Below are positions 1 to 7,996 of a stretch of 64,000 bases of DNA, piece by piece. How positions within the stretch are numbered: position 1 is the first letter of the stretch; each line of letters starts with the position of its first letter. Source of the DNA: Thiogranum sp. (GTDB lineage: Bacteria; Pseudomonadota; Gammaproteobacteria; DSM-19610); assembly GCA_024102665.1 (NCBI GenBank), contig JAGFJP010000103.1, forward strand, positions 85,195 to 149,194, given 5' to 3'. The translations under genes were made by a program, and so were the position numbers. The notes below the pieces were generated by a model. It did no database searches. It had not been told where the DNA came from and was given only the letters and a program-made list of their open reading frames with translations.

Positions 1-2
1 AC

Positions 3-281
3 AGTCTATGGCAAACCCTGGAATCCTTGTTCAGTCACCTGTCCCGCCACGGCGAACTCGAGGCGCCGGACGACCCGGTGGGCGAGCACATGGTGCACGA
101 GGTGGTCAGCATCGGGCCTGAACAGGATCTGCACGATGTCATCCAGGCGATGAAACAGCACCGGGTCAAGCGCGTGGTTGTCTGTGACGGCGAACGCCGG
201 GTACTCGGCATGGTGACCCGATCCGACCTGGTGCGTGTGTTTTTCGACCGCTATACGCAGGGTATTGGTGATTCGCGCTGA
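3..281 (+). CDS. CBS-domain protein, C-terminal part only (gene enters from the left edge)
   Basis: The reading frame is open from the left edge and stops with TGA at 279-281, so only about the last 92 residues are visible. They contain the second half of a CBS domain: a predicted helix, the segment VKRVVVCDGERRVLGMVT and the closing SDLVRVFFD. CBS pairs usually bind adenine nucleotides and regulate an attached enzyme, channel or transporter. The upstream domain is outside the window, so the function cannot be named. The gene converges with the CorC-like gene on the other strand, with about 65 bases between the stops. Confidence 0.7.
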   Translation, partial: SLWQTLESLFSHLSRHGELEAPDDPVGEHMVHEVVSIGPEQDLHDVIQAMKQHRVKRVVVCDGERRVLGMVTRSDLVRVFFDRYTQGIGDSR

Positions 282-346
282 AATGCCACAGGCTGATTGA
301 GGCGAATGCCGGAGTTCGCGAACCACGTTACGCCTGTCGGCCGGGA

Positions 347-1612
347 TCAGGTCAGGATCCGTTCCACTCGCAGCCTGATAATCGCGCGGTCCGTGGTTTG
401 TTCCACGACAAATCGCCACCCGGACTCGACCACCGATTCACCGGTCGCCGGGATACGGCGCAGGCGCGATTCCACGAAACCACCCACGGTGTGAAACTCG
501 GTCGACGGCAGCTGAATCTCGAGCAACTCGTTGATCTCCGCCACGGACACCCGTGAATCCACCAGGTAGACCCCCTCCTCGATCTGCTGGTATGAGCGTC
601 TGCGCCGCGGCTGGATTTCATCGAAGTCGTAGCCGACCTTGATTTCACCCACCACTTCTTCGAGGATGTCCTCCATGCGTATCATGCCGATGGCCGAGCC
701 GAACTCGTCGACCACGATCGCCATGTGATCTTCGCGCTCGCGCAGCAGCGGCAGCACTTCGTCGATGTTCTGCAACGGTGACACGTACAGCGCCGGCTTG
801 ATCAGTTCTTCCAGCGGGCGTTCTTCCAGTTCCCTGTCCATCAGGTCCCATACCGTCAAGGTCACCACACCCACCACGTTGCCGGTGTTGCGCTCGTATA
901 CCGGCAGGCGATTGTAGCCGTGGCGGCGCACCAGTCCGAAGGCTGTGCGGGTATCGTAACGGCGGTCGATGGCGATGATTTCGGCCAGCGGCACCATGGC
1001 CTCGCCGACACTGGTATCGGCGAAACGCGCGGCGCGGCGAATGCGCGCATGGTCGAAGACATCGACGTGCGCGCCGCGATTGGCCATCTCGACCACGGTG
1101 CGGATCTGCTGCCGGGTGATAAACAGGTTGTGGGCAGCGCCGTGCCCTCCGGCGAGCAGTGCCGCCAGCCGCGCCACCAGCGAGAAAACGGCGATCACCG
1201 GGTAAAGCAACAGCCGGAACAAGCGCAGCGGGTGGATGACCACCGGTGCCAGCCGGTCGGCATTCTGCTGGTAGACGCTCTTGGGCACGATCTCTCCCAG
1301 CGTCAGCAACAGCGGCGTGAAAATCAGGAACGCGTAAAGATCACCGTATTCCCCGAACAGGCGGATCATGGCCAGGGTGGCCAGGGTAGTGAACACCACA
1401 ACCGCGATGTTGGTGCCCACCAGCGTGGTGGTCAGCAGCACATCGGGGCGCTCGAACATCTGCAGTACCAGCCGCGCGCCTTTATGTCCCTGGTTGGCCC
1501 TGGCATGCAAACGTATTTTGTCGGCATTGACCAGCGCCATTTCGGAGCCGGAGAAAAAGCCCTCCAGCAACAGCAGCGCAACCATGGCAAGGATCATCCA
1601 TACTGCGTCCAT
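347..1612 (-). CDS. CorC/HlyC (CNNM)-family transmembrane CBS protein, copy 1
   Basis: Integral inner-membrane protein of the CNNM/CorC family, linked in this family to divalent cation (Mg/Co) efflux or homeostasis. An N-terminal DUF21 membrane domain (roughly residues 1-180) opens with a hydrophobic helix and the motif GFFSGSEMALV. A CBS pair follows (about 200-315, with MVPLAEIIAIDRR and VVDEFGSAIGMIRMEDILEE), then a C-terminal CorC_HlyC domain. I chose the ATG at 1612 because AGGGAGGG lies just upstream and the hydrophobic helix begins there; an upstream in-frame start exists at 1654. It begins 4 bases after the stop of its paralogue, so the two are probably co-transcribed. Confidence 0.85.
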   Translation of the reverse strand: MDAVWMILAMVALLLLEGFFSGSEMALVNADKIRLHARANQGHKGARLVLQMFERPDVLLTTTLVGTNIAVVVFTTLATLAMIRLFGEYGDLYAFLIFTPLLLTLGEIVPKSVYQQNADRLAPVVIHPLRLFRLLLYPVIAVFSLVARLAALLAGGHGAAHNLFITRQQIRTVVEMANRGAHVDVFDHARIRRAARFADTSVGEAMVPLAEIIAIDRRYDTRTAFGLVRRHGYNRLPVYERNTGNVVGVVTLTVWDLMDRELEERPLEELIKPALYVSPLQNIDEVLPLLREREDHMAIVVDEFGSAIGMIRMEDILEEVVGEIKVGYDFDEIQPRRRRSYQQIEEGVYLVDSRVSVAEINELLEIQLPSTEFHTVGGFVESRLRRIPATGESVVESGWRFVVEQTTDRAIIRLRVERILT

Positions 1613-1616
1613 TAGC

Positions 1617-3212
1617 CTATCCCTCCCTTTCCTGGCGATGCGCCTCGTTGTCACCGTCCGAACGTTCCGCTACCCGGCCCTCTTCCGGTTGTTCCGCTTC
1701 TTGCTGTTCTTTCCCGGTGGCGTCTGCAGGTGTTTCCGGGAGCGGTTCCGGTTCGCGCCAGGCATCGCCGCGCGCCACCCGCACGCGGGTAATACGTTGA
1801 TCCCTGACTTCCAGCACCGTCATCCGGAACTCCTCCAGCCTCACCTCGTCGCCGACCTGCGGCAGGCGGTCGAGATGGCGGAACAGAACACCACCGATGG
1901 TGGTCATGCGCGGATCCTCGATACCGAAATTGGTCAGGTTGTTGAAATCGACCAGCTTCATTTCACCCGGTACTTCGTAGACATTTTCGTCGCGCTCGGC
2001 ATAAAGCGCCTGGCCTTCGATTTCGCCGGACAGGTGGCCGAATATAAAAGTCAGCACATCGCGCATGGTCACCAGGCCTTCGACACCGCCGAATTCGTTG
2101 AGTACCAGCGCCGCGCGCGCGTTGGTGGTCTTGAAAAAATCGAACATCTCGTCGACTTTCTTGGTCAGCGGCACGATCACCGGGGGTGACAGGATGTCGG
2201 CCGGCTTGAGCGTCGCCAGGTCCACCTTGTCCAGCACCAGGGGCAGGATTTTCTCGATGTGCAGAAAACCGACGATGTTGTCGTGCTGACCGCGGAATAC
2301 CGGTACCCGGCTGTGTTTGACCGCCCTGAAGGATGCCACCATGTCGGGCACGCTCTGCTCGACGTCGATAAAGTCGACACGGGTGCGCGGAGTCATGATG
2401 TGCACCACCTCGGTGCTGCCCGCCTCCAGCAGGTGATGGATAAGGGATCGCTCGGTGGCGCGCAGTTCGCCTTCCTTTGCAACCTGGTCGACGATGCTCA
2501 GGAACTCGTCGCGCTGCAGTATGTTCTCGGGGGCGCGCTCCGGTCCCACCATCCAGGTGGTCAAGCGGTCGGAGACGCCGCGGATCGCCCAGCGCAGCGG
2601 CGTGATCGCCTTCACCCACAGGTTCATCGGAGCCGCGACCACGCCGGTGCTTACGCGCACGGGATTGGATACGGCGATGGTCTTGGGCGTGATTTCCCCG
2701 AACAGCAGCAGCAATGGCACCATCAACAGCACGCTGATGATACCGGCACGCTCTTCGCCATAGAGCGACACCAGGATGCCGGTGGCATTGGCAACCGCTG
2801 CAATGTTGACCAGCTGGTTACCGCACAGGATGGAGATGATCAGCCGGCGCGGCGAATCGAGCAAGGCGTGCAGGGTGGCGGAATGCGGATGATGCTGGCG
2901 CCACAACTGCTGAAGATCGAGCCGCGACAGCGAGAACAGCGCGGTTTCGGATCCGGCAAAAAACGCCGAACCCAGCAACAGCAAAACCTGTAACAGCAAC
3001 CGGACCATCATTTCCGGCTGCATCAGCAGCGCCGGGTCAAAGGCAAGGAACTCCCCGGTTGCCTGGAGATACTGCGACAGCAGCTGTGGAAATGTCTCTA
3101 GCAATGCATCGGCCGCCAGGGTATGGGTGAAAAAAACGGTACGACATAGCGCCCGGTCAGGATAGCTCAAACCGCCGGCAATAGCATGTCCGCGACGAAG
3201 GCGCGGCGACAC
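1617..3212 (-). CDS. CorC/HlyC (CNNM)-family transmembrane CBS protein, copy 2
   Basis: Second member of the same family, with the same domain order: DUF21 membrane domain (motif SAFFAGSETALFSLS), CBS pair (IMTPRTRVDFIDVE and LNEFGGVEGLVTMRDVL) and CorC_HlyC domain. It ends in a long acidic, Glu-rich tail of about 35 residues that copy 1 lacks. The start is uncertain. The longest frame opens with GTG at 3212 without a good ribosome site, and the first 60 residues do not look like the family. Methionines near residues 64, 68 and 69, just before the first hydrophobic helix, are plausible alternatives. Probable first gene of the two-gene unit. Confidence 0.82.
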   Translation of the reverse strand: MSPRLRRGHAIAGGLSYPDRALCRTVFFTHTLAADALLETFPQLLSQYLQATGEFLAFDPALLMQPEMMVRLLLQVLLLLGSAFFAGSETALFSLSRLDLQQLWRQHHPHSATLHALLDSPRRLIISILCGNQLVNIAAVANATGILVSLYGEERAGIISVLLMVPLLLLFGEITPKTIAVSNPVRVSTGVVAAPMNLWVKAITPLRWAIRGVSDRLTTWMVGPERAPENILQRDEFLSIVDQVAKEGELRATERSLIHHLLEAGSTEVVHIMTPRTRVDFIDVEQSVPDMVASFRAVKHSRVPVFRGQHDNIVGFLHIEKILPLVLDKVDLATLKPADILSPPVIVPLTKKVDEMFDFFKTTNARAALVLNEFGGVEGLVTMRDVLTFIFGHLSGEIEGQALYAERDENVYEVPGEMKLVDFNNLTNFGIEDPRMTTIGGVLFRHLDRLPQVGDEVRLEEFRMTVLEVRDQRITRVRVARGDAWREPEPLPETPADATGKEQQEAEQPEEGRVAERSDGDNEAHRQEREG

Positions 3213-3289
3213 GCAATCTTCATGGAACGGTCACGGTTCTTTCATATCCCGGGGCTAGCCTTCACAAAACCACCGGGGGTGACGCGCGT

Positions 3290-4099
3290 ATGACCGCCAT
3301 CAACCGCTACCGTTCTATCTGGATCTCGGACACCCACCTGGGCACCCGTGGCTGCAAGGTGGATTTCCTGCTCGATTTCCTGCGTCATAACGAATCCGAT
3401 TATCTCTACCTGGTCGGTGACATTGTCGATGGCTGGGCGCTGAAACGCAGCTGGTACTGGTCACAGCCGCACAACGACGTGGTGCAGAAAATTCTCAGGA
3501 AGGCGCGCAAGGGCACCCGGGTAATCTATATCCCCGGCAACCATGACGAGTTTGCGCGCGACTATGTCGACCTGCTGTTCGGCGGTATCACAGTGGCTGA
3601 ACGCGCCGTGCACAGGACCGCCGACGGACGCCGCCTGCTGGTCATGCACGGCGATGAATTCGACGGTGTGGTGGCCTGCCACAAATGGCTGGCGGTGCTG
3701 GGCAGCCGGTCCTACGAGTGCGCACTGGCGCTGAATCACTGGTTCAATCACATCCGCCGCAAACTCGGCTACCCCTACTGGTCGCTGTCGGCCTACCTCA
3801 AGCACAAGGTCAAGAATGCGGTACAGTTCATACACAACTTCGAACAGGCGGTCAGCGCCGAAGCGGCGCGCTGCAAGGTCGATGGCATCGTCTGCGGTCA
3901 TATTCACAAGGCCGAGATCCGCGAAATCGATGGCGTGCTGTACTGCAACGATGGCGACTGGGTGGAAAGCTGCACCGCGCTGGCGGAAACCGTGGAAGGC
4001 AAGCTGGAAATCGTGCACTGGGGTTACCTGCTCGGGGAGATGCGCGATCTGGTGCGGTCCGGCGCAATCGGAGCCAGGGAGACTGCCGCCGCCGAATAG
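3290..4099 (+). CDS. LpxH-like metallophosphoesterase (UDP-2,3-diacylglucosamine diphosphatase family)
   Basis: Calcineurin-type metallophosphoesterase of the LpxH-like group (COG2908). All metal-ligand motifs are visible: SDTHLG (residues 13-18), GDIVDGW (43-49), GNHD (83-86), MHGDEFD (119-125) and CGHIHK (202-207). LpxH itself cleaves UDP-2,3-diacylglucosamine to lipid X on the cytoplasmic face of the inner membrane. This protein is 269 residues, longer than classical LpxH (about 240), and lies next to a GT4 glycosyltransferase rather than lipid A genes, so its substrate may be another lipid-linked pyrophosphate. GGGGGTG lies shortly before the ATG. Confidence 0.8.
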   Translation: MTAINRYRSIWISDTHLGTRGCKVDFLLDFLRHNESDYLYLVGDIVDGWALKRSWYWSQPHNDVVQKILRKARKGTRVIYIPGNHDEFARDYVDLLFGGITVAERAVHRTADGRRLLVMHGDEFDGVVACHKWLAVLGSRSYECALALNHWFNHIRRKLGYPYWSLSAYLKHKVKNAVQFIHNFEQAVSAEAARCKVDGIVCGHIHKAEIREIDGVLYCNDGDWVESCTALAETVEGKLEIVHWGYLLGEMRDLVRSGAIGARETAAAE

Positions 4100-4129
4100 G
4101 GTGTGCCCGTTCCGGAAGCCTCGCCTGAC

Positions 4130-5320
4130 ATGAAAATTCTCATGATTTCGGATGTCTATTATCCGCGCGTCAACGGCGTGTCGACATCCATCGCGACTTT
4201 CCGCAAGGCGTTGCACGACCTCGGACACGAGACCGCGCTGGTGGCGCCGGACTATCCGGGCTTCAGCGAAACCGACGACAGCATTTTACGCGTGCCCTCC
4301 CTGTACCTGCCGTTCGATCCCGAAGACCGGATGATGCGCCTGCGGCCGTTGCGACGCTGCCTCCAGGCGCTCGCCGCGCAACAGTTCGACCTGATCCACA
4401 TTCATACGCCGTTTATCGCGCATCGCGCCGGCGTGCCGCTGGCGCGCGAACTCGGCATCCCGGTGGTCGAAACTTATCACACCTATTTTGAAGAATACTT
4501 TCACCATTACTTTCCGCTGCTGCCGCGGGCCTGGATGCGTCTTGCGGCGCGCGAGGTGTCACGCCGCATGGGGCGCAACCTGGACGGACTGATCGTGCCT
4601 TCGCTGGCCATCGAACGGGCACTGCGCGGCTATGGTCTGGAAGTTCCGATACGCATCATACCCACCGGCCTGGACCTGGCAGAATTCGTTCCAGGCGACG
4701 GACAGCGATTCTGTCACACGCACGGGCTGACACCGGACCGCCCGACGCTGGTTTACGTGGGTCGTGTCGCGCATGAAAAGAACATCGGGTTCCTGCTCGA
4801 AGTGCTGGACCAGGTCCGCCGCACGCGTCCCGAGGCGCGCCTGATTATCGCCGGCGAAGGACCGGCGCGGCGCGCGCTGCAGCGCCAGGTCGCCCGGCTG
4901 AAGCTGAATGACAATGTCGTTTTTGTCGGCTACCTGCAGCGCGGTCAGCCGCTGTGGGATTGTTATGCGGCGGGTGATGCCTTTGTGTTCGCCTCCCGCA
5001 CCGAAACCCAGGGCCTGGTGCTGCTCGAGGCGCTGGCACTCGGCGTGCCGGTGATATCCACTGCAGAGCTGGGCACCTATGACGTGCTGAAAGACTGCGC
5101 CGGCGCCGTGCTGGCCGAACCCCGGGTCGCGGATTTCACTGCCAGCGTTTTGAGGTTGCTGGATAATCGCGATCTGCGACTGCAACTGGGCAGTCGCGGC
5201 AGGCTGGACGCCGCGCGCTGGTCTGTCGAATCGACCAGCTGCGCTCTGGTAGGTTATTATGAGGCACTTTTGGGGAGCGGAACCCCGGCCAGCCTGCCCG
5301 TCGCAGAGACCGCAATCTGA
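4130..5320 (+). CDS. GT4-family glycosyltransferase
   Basis: GT-B fold glycosyltransferase, 396 residues from the chosen ATG. The N-terminus MKILMISDVYYPRVNG-VSTS is typical of the acceptor half, with the Gly-rich turn after beta-1. The C-terminal half has LVYVGRVAHEKN and the E-x7-E nucleotide-sugar motif in SRTETQGLVLLEALALG. A GTG at 4103 would extend the protein by nine residues, but the family normally begins at the first beta strand. Neighbours (LpxH-like enzyme upstream, diacylglycerol kinase and cardiolipin synthase downstream) suggest a lipid acceptor such as diacylglycerol; this is inference. Confidence 0.85.
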   Translation: MKILMISDVYYPRVNGVSTSIATFRKALHDLGHETALVAPDYPGFSETDDSILRVPSLYLPFDPEDRMMRLRPLRRCLQALAAQQFDLIHIHTPFIAHRAGVPLARELGIPVVETYHTYFEEYFHHYFPLLPRAWMRLAAREVSRRMGRNLDGLIVPSLAIERALRGYGLEVPIRIIPTGLDLAEFVPGDGQRFCHTHGLTPDRPTLVYVGRVAHEKNIGFLLEVLDQVRRTRPEARLIIAGEGPARRALQRQVARLKLNDNVVFVGYLQRGQPLWDCYAAGDAFVFASRTETQGLVLLEALALGVPVISTAELGTYDVLKDCAGAVLAEPRVADFTASVLRLLDNRDLRLQLGSRGRLDAARWSVESTSCALVGYYEALLGSGTPASLPVAETAI

Positions 5321-5374
5321 CCGCCCGCTTGGTTGCGTCACCGCGCCTTTACTATCGCGGAGCGAATTACAGTC

Positions 5375-5767
5375 ATGGCCAATCACAATCAGAGCAACGG
5401 GCTCAAGCGTATCTGGAAGGCTGCGTTCTACTCGATCTCCGGCATCAGGCTCACCTACCGGACCGAGGCGGCATTCCGCCAGGAACTGATGCTGTGCGTT
5501 ATCCTCATACCGCTCGCATTCTGGACAGGCACCACGGCGGTGGAACGCGCCCTGCTGATCGCCAGCTGCCTTATGGTTCTGGTCACGGAACTGCTCAATT
5601 CCGCTATCGAAGCCGTGGTGGACCGTATTGGCTCGGAACACAATGAACTGTCCGGCAAGGCCAAGGACATTGGTTCAGCCGCGGTATTCATCAGCCTCTG
5701 GACGGCCGGCATAATCTGGGTTCTGATCGGCTACGAGCGTCTCAGCAATCTGGCAGCGGGAGCCTGA
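5375..5767 (+). CDS. dgkA: Diacylglycerol kinase
   Basis: Small trimeric inner-membrane kinase that phosphorylates diacylglycerol to phosphatidate with ATP. The 130-residue product has three predicted membrane helices and the family signature TELLNSAIEAVVDRIGSE followed by SGKAKDIGSAAVF, which carries the conserved glutamates and lysine. The ATG at 5375 gives the usual short N-terminus; an earlier in-frame start would add 14 residues. DgkA recycles diacylglycerol released when head groups are moved from phospholipids, which fits the neighbouring glycosyltransferase and cardiolipin synthase. Confidence 0.93.
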   Translation: MANHNQSNGLKRIWKAAFYSISGIRLTYRTEAAFRQELMLCVILIPLAFWTGTTAVERALLIASCLMVLVTELLNSAIEAVVDRIGSEHNELSGKAKDIGSAAVFISLWTAGIIWVLIGYERLSNLAAGA

Positions 5768-5792
5768 CGCCGGCACTTGCTCCTGCCGGCGT
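5767..5792 (+). terminator. Perfect 9-bp hairpin at the dgkA stop codon
   Basis: ACGCCGGCA (5767-5775) and TGCCGGCGT (5784-5792) are perfect inverted repeats with an 8-base loop, beginning within the dgkA stop codon. There is no T-run after it, so it is not a classical intrinsic terminator. It may stabilise the 3' end or partly separate dgkA from cls. Confidence 0.4.
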
Positions 5793-5899
5793 GACAGGTC
5801 AGTCTCAACTCCGACAGGCTACCGGTGTTAAGATCCGGTGCATGTCGCCAACAGCCCTCTCGAGTTGCCTGAGGGGCGGATGTACTCAGGCCTCGATCC

Positions 5900-7354
5900 A
5901 TGAACGGTGAAATCCAGATCAATCCACTGCACTGGCTGATACTCGCCCTGCACGTGCTCCTGTCACTGTACACGGCGGGTCATGCATTGCTGTATAAACG
6001 CGATCCCCGGGCGGCGTTTGCCTGGATCGCGGTTTCACTGAGCTTCCCTTTCGTCGGCCCCTTGCTGTATTTCCTGTTCGGTATAAACCGGGTCCGTACA
6101 CGCGGGCGTCAACTGGGGCCAGCGTTGCGGCTGCGATTACCCGCCGGTCACGAACGTTCCGAAAATGAAACCGGGAGATTGCCGCCTGCAGCCGAGGTAA
6201 GCTGGGAATACCGGGAACTGGCGCGAATCTCCGACGCGGTGACACGCCGGCCGTTGCTGGACGGCAATCATGTTGAATTGCTCCATAACGGTGAACAGGC
6301 CTACCCGGCAATGCTGGAAGCGATCGATGCGGCCCGGCACAGCGTGTACCTGTCCACCTATATTTTCGATACCCGTGGCGTCGGACATTGCTTTGTCGAC
6401 GCCCTGGGAAACGCGGTCGCGCGCGGTGTCGCAGTCAGGGTGCTGATGGACGGCTTTGGCGAGCTTTACTCGTTACCCTGGGCAAGTCGTTCACTGAAGC
6501 GCGTGAAGGTACCTGTTGCACGATTTCTGCCGCCCAGACTGCTTCCGCCGAGCTTTCATGTGAATTTGCGCAATCACCGCAAAATCCTGGTGGTCGACGG
6601 CAGTATCGGCTTCACCGGGGGCATGAACATCGGGGACCGGCACATGGCAGCCGACCTAGCCAACCCCTCGCGCACCGTGGATGCGCATTTCCGTGTCACC
6701 GGACCGGTGGTCAGCCAGATCGAGGAAGTGTTCCTGAAGGACTGGGCATTCGCGACCGGCGAAGTGCGCGGGGCGTCCGATGTCGCGGCCAGTCCGGCAC
6801 AGGGCCAGGCCATCTGCCGGGTTATTGTCGACGGGCCCGATGAGGATCTGGACAAACTGGCCATGGTGCTCATCGGCGCCGTTTCGGCGGCGCAGCACTC
6901 GCTGTATATCATGACGCCGTATTTTCTGCCTTCCCGGGAACTGATCTCCGCCTTGCAGGCCGCGGCGCTGCGCGGTGTCGACGTTTGCGTCATCCTGCCG
7001 GAGAAGAACAACCAGCCGCTGGCGCACTGGGCCGCGCGCAACCTGTTATGGGAGCTGTTGCACTGGGGTGTCCAGGTCTACTACCAGCCGCCGCCGTTCG
7101 TGCACAGCAAGCTGTTCGTTGTCGACGAACACTATGTGCAGGTGGGGACGGCCAACATCGATCCGCGCAGTCTGCGACTGAACTTCGAGCTGGCCCTGGA
7201 GATCTACGACAAGAACTTTGCAACCCTCATCACCGAACATTTCAACAGCGTGCGTGCCCGATCGAAATGCCTGACAGTTGACCAGATGGATCAACGTCCC
7301 TTGCCGGTGCGATTGCGCGATGCGCTGGCATGGCTGTTTTCGCCATACCTTTAG
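5900..7354 (+). CDS. cls: Cardiolipin synthase (phospholipase D family)
   Basis: Membrane phosphatidyltransferase that joins two phosphatidylglycerol molecules, or related head groups, into cardiolipin. The 484-residue protein begins with two hydrophobic helices and the PLDNc region (AFAWIAVSLSFPFVGPLLYF). Both HKD motifs are present: HVNLRNHRKILVVDGSIGF in the first half and VHSKLFVVDEHYVQVGTANID in the second. Length and layout match ClsA-type enzymes. A 132-base gap separates it from dgkA, so it may have its own promoter, though I could not pick a convincing one. Confidence 0.92.
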   Translation: MNGEIQINPLHWLILALHVLLSLYTAGHALLYKRDPRAAFAWIAVSLSFPFVGPLLYFLFGINRVRTRGRQLGPALRLRLPAGHERSENETGRLPPAAEVSWEYRELARISDAVTRRPLLDGNHVELLHNGEQAYPAMLEAIDAARHSVYLSTYIFDTRGVGHCFVDALGNAVARGVAVRVLMDGFGELYSLPWASRSLKRVKVPVARFLPPRLLPPSFHVNLRNHRKILVVDGSIGFTGGMNIGDRHMAADLANPSRTVDAHFRVTGPVVSQIEEVFLKDWAFATGEVRGASDVAASPAQGQAICRVIVDGPDEDLDKLAMVLIGAVSAAQHSLYIMTPYFLPSRELISALQAAALRGVDVCVILPEKNNQPLAHWAARNLLWELLHWGVQVYYQPPPFVHSKLFVVDEHYVQVGTANIDPRSLRLNFELALEIYDKNFATLITEHFNSVRARSKCLTVDQMDQRPLPVRLRDALAWLFSPYL

Positions 7355-7412
7355 CCCGGCCTATTCAAGAGAATTCCCTGTCCTGCCAATACAATGGAAA
7401 CGCGCGGGCATT

Positions 7413-7436
7413 GCCGGGATCGTCGTGTTGCCCGGC
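7413..7436. promoter_or_regulatory. Inverted repeat between cls and the Cys/His-rich gene
   Basis: GCCGGG (7413-7418) and CCCGGC (7431-7436) form an inverted repeat with a 12-base loop. It lies after cls and 40 bases before the start of the next gene. No T-run follows, so an operator or mRNA structure is as likely as a terminator. The remaining bases of the gap show no clear promoter. Confidence 0.25.
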
Positions 7437-7476
7437 TTGCAAGACCCTTGCTTTGAGCGTATTTTTGCATGCAATC

Positions 7477-7896
7477 ATGAAAACACCGTTTCAACAACTG
7501 CTGTCCGTCTGGCTTGCCATCGTGCTGGCGGCGGCGCCGTTGCCCGTGTTTTCTGCGTTGCAGACCGGTAATGGCGAGGCGCATTGCATGACCATGAACG
7601 CGTCGCAACATGCGGAACATGGGTCCATGACCAACGCCGCGCACGGGCACCGGCACAGCGAAGCGCCTCAGACGCAAGCATCGTGCAAACACTGTGATGA
7701 CAATCGCTGCGAAAGCGGAGCTTGCGCCGACCAGGGCTGTTCACCCTGCCACGCCGCCAACCTGATAATGGCACCCGTGTTTCTGGCAGCCTTGATCCGC
7801 TATTCGGAAGTCCGCCCGCTGGGTGCCGCTTCCAATCTGGTTTCGCTGACATATCCTCCCCTGTTGCATCCCCCCTCCGCTCTTCACACTCTTTAG
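7477..7896 (+). CDS. Small secreted Cys/His/Met-rich protein, probable periplasmic metal binder
   Basis: I do not recognise a named family. From the ATG at 7477 the product has 139 residues, with a signal peptide (MKTPFQQLL then a hydrophobic stretch ending LPVFSA). The mature middle is packed with possible metal ligands: CMTMN, QHAEHGSM, HGHRH, then SCKHC, CESGAC, CSPCH. A final segment contains a hydrophobic patch and a Pro-rich end (YPPLLHPPS). It lies about 100 bases before cusC on the same strand, where other systems carry the copper chaperone CusF; a periplasmic Cu/Ag-binding role is inferred. The frame stays open upstream to 7330, but that part overlaps cls and lacks a signal peptide. 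No clear ribosome site. Confidence 0.6.
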   Translation: MKTPFQQLLSVWLAIVLAAAPLPVFSALQTGNGEAHCMTMNASQHAEHGSMTNAAHGHRHSEAPQTQASCKHCDDNRCESGACADQGCSPCHAANLIMAPVFLAALIRYSEVRPLGAASNLVSLTYPPLLHPPSALHTL

Positions 7897-7965
7897 ATCT
7901 GCGCGCCACGCCGCGGTCGGGTGAACCGTTCGTTCGCCTGTTAAACTGCCTGCGGAACGCGCCCC

Positions 7966-7979
7966 GATTGTTCACAATC
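7966..7979. promoter_or_regulatory. Perfect palindrome before cusC, candidate operator
   Basis: GATTGT-TC-ACAATC is a perfect 6+2+6 inverted repeat ending 17 bases before the cusC start codon. It is AT-rich against a GC-rich background. It does not match the CusR box as I know it (GACAA-n2-TTGTC has the opposite arm order), so the regulator is unknown. Confidence 0.35.
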
Positions 7980-7996
7980 TGTGATGGAGTCTCACG

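Noticed and set aside
4559..5641. 360-codon minus-strand frame across the GT4 and dgkA genes
   Set aside because: Spans two real genes on the other strand; no motif.
7425..7466. CueR-type promoter before the Cys/His-rich gene
   Set aside because: TTGCCC and CTTGCAAG are suggestive, but no -10 lies at the 19-base spacing and the dyad does not match the known CueR site.
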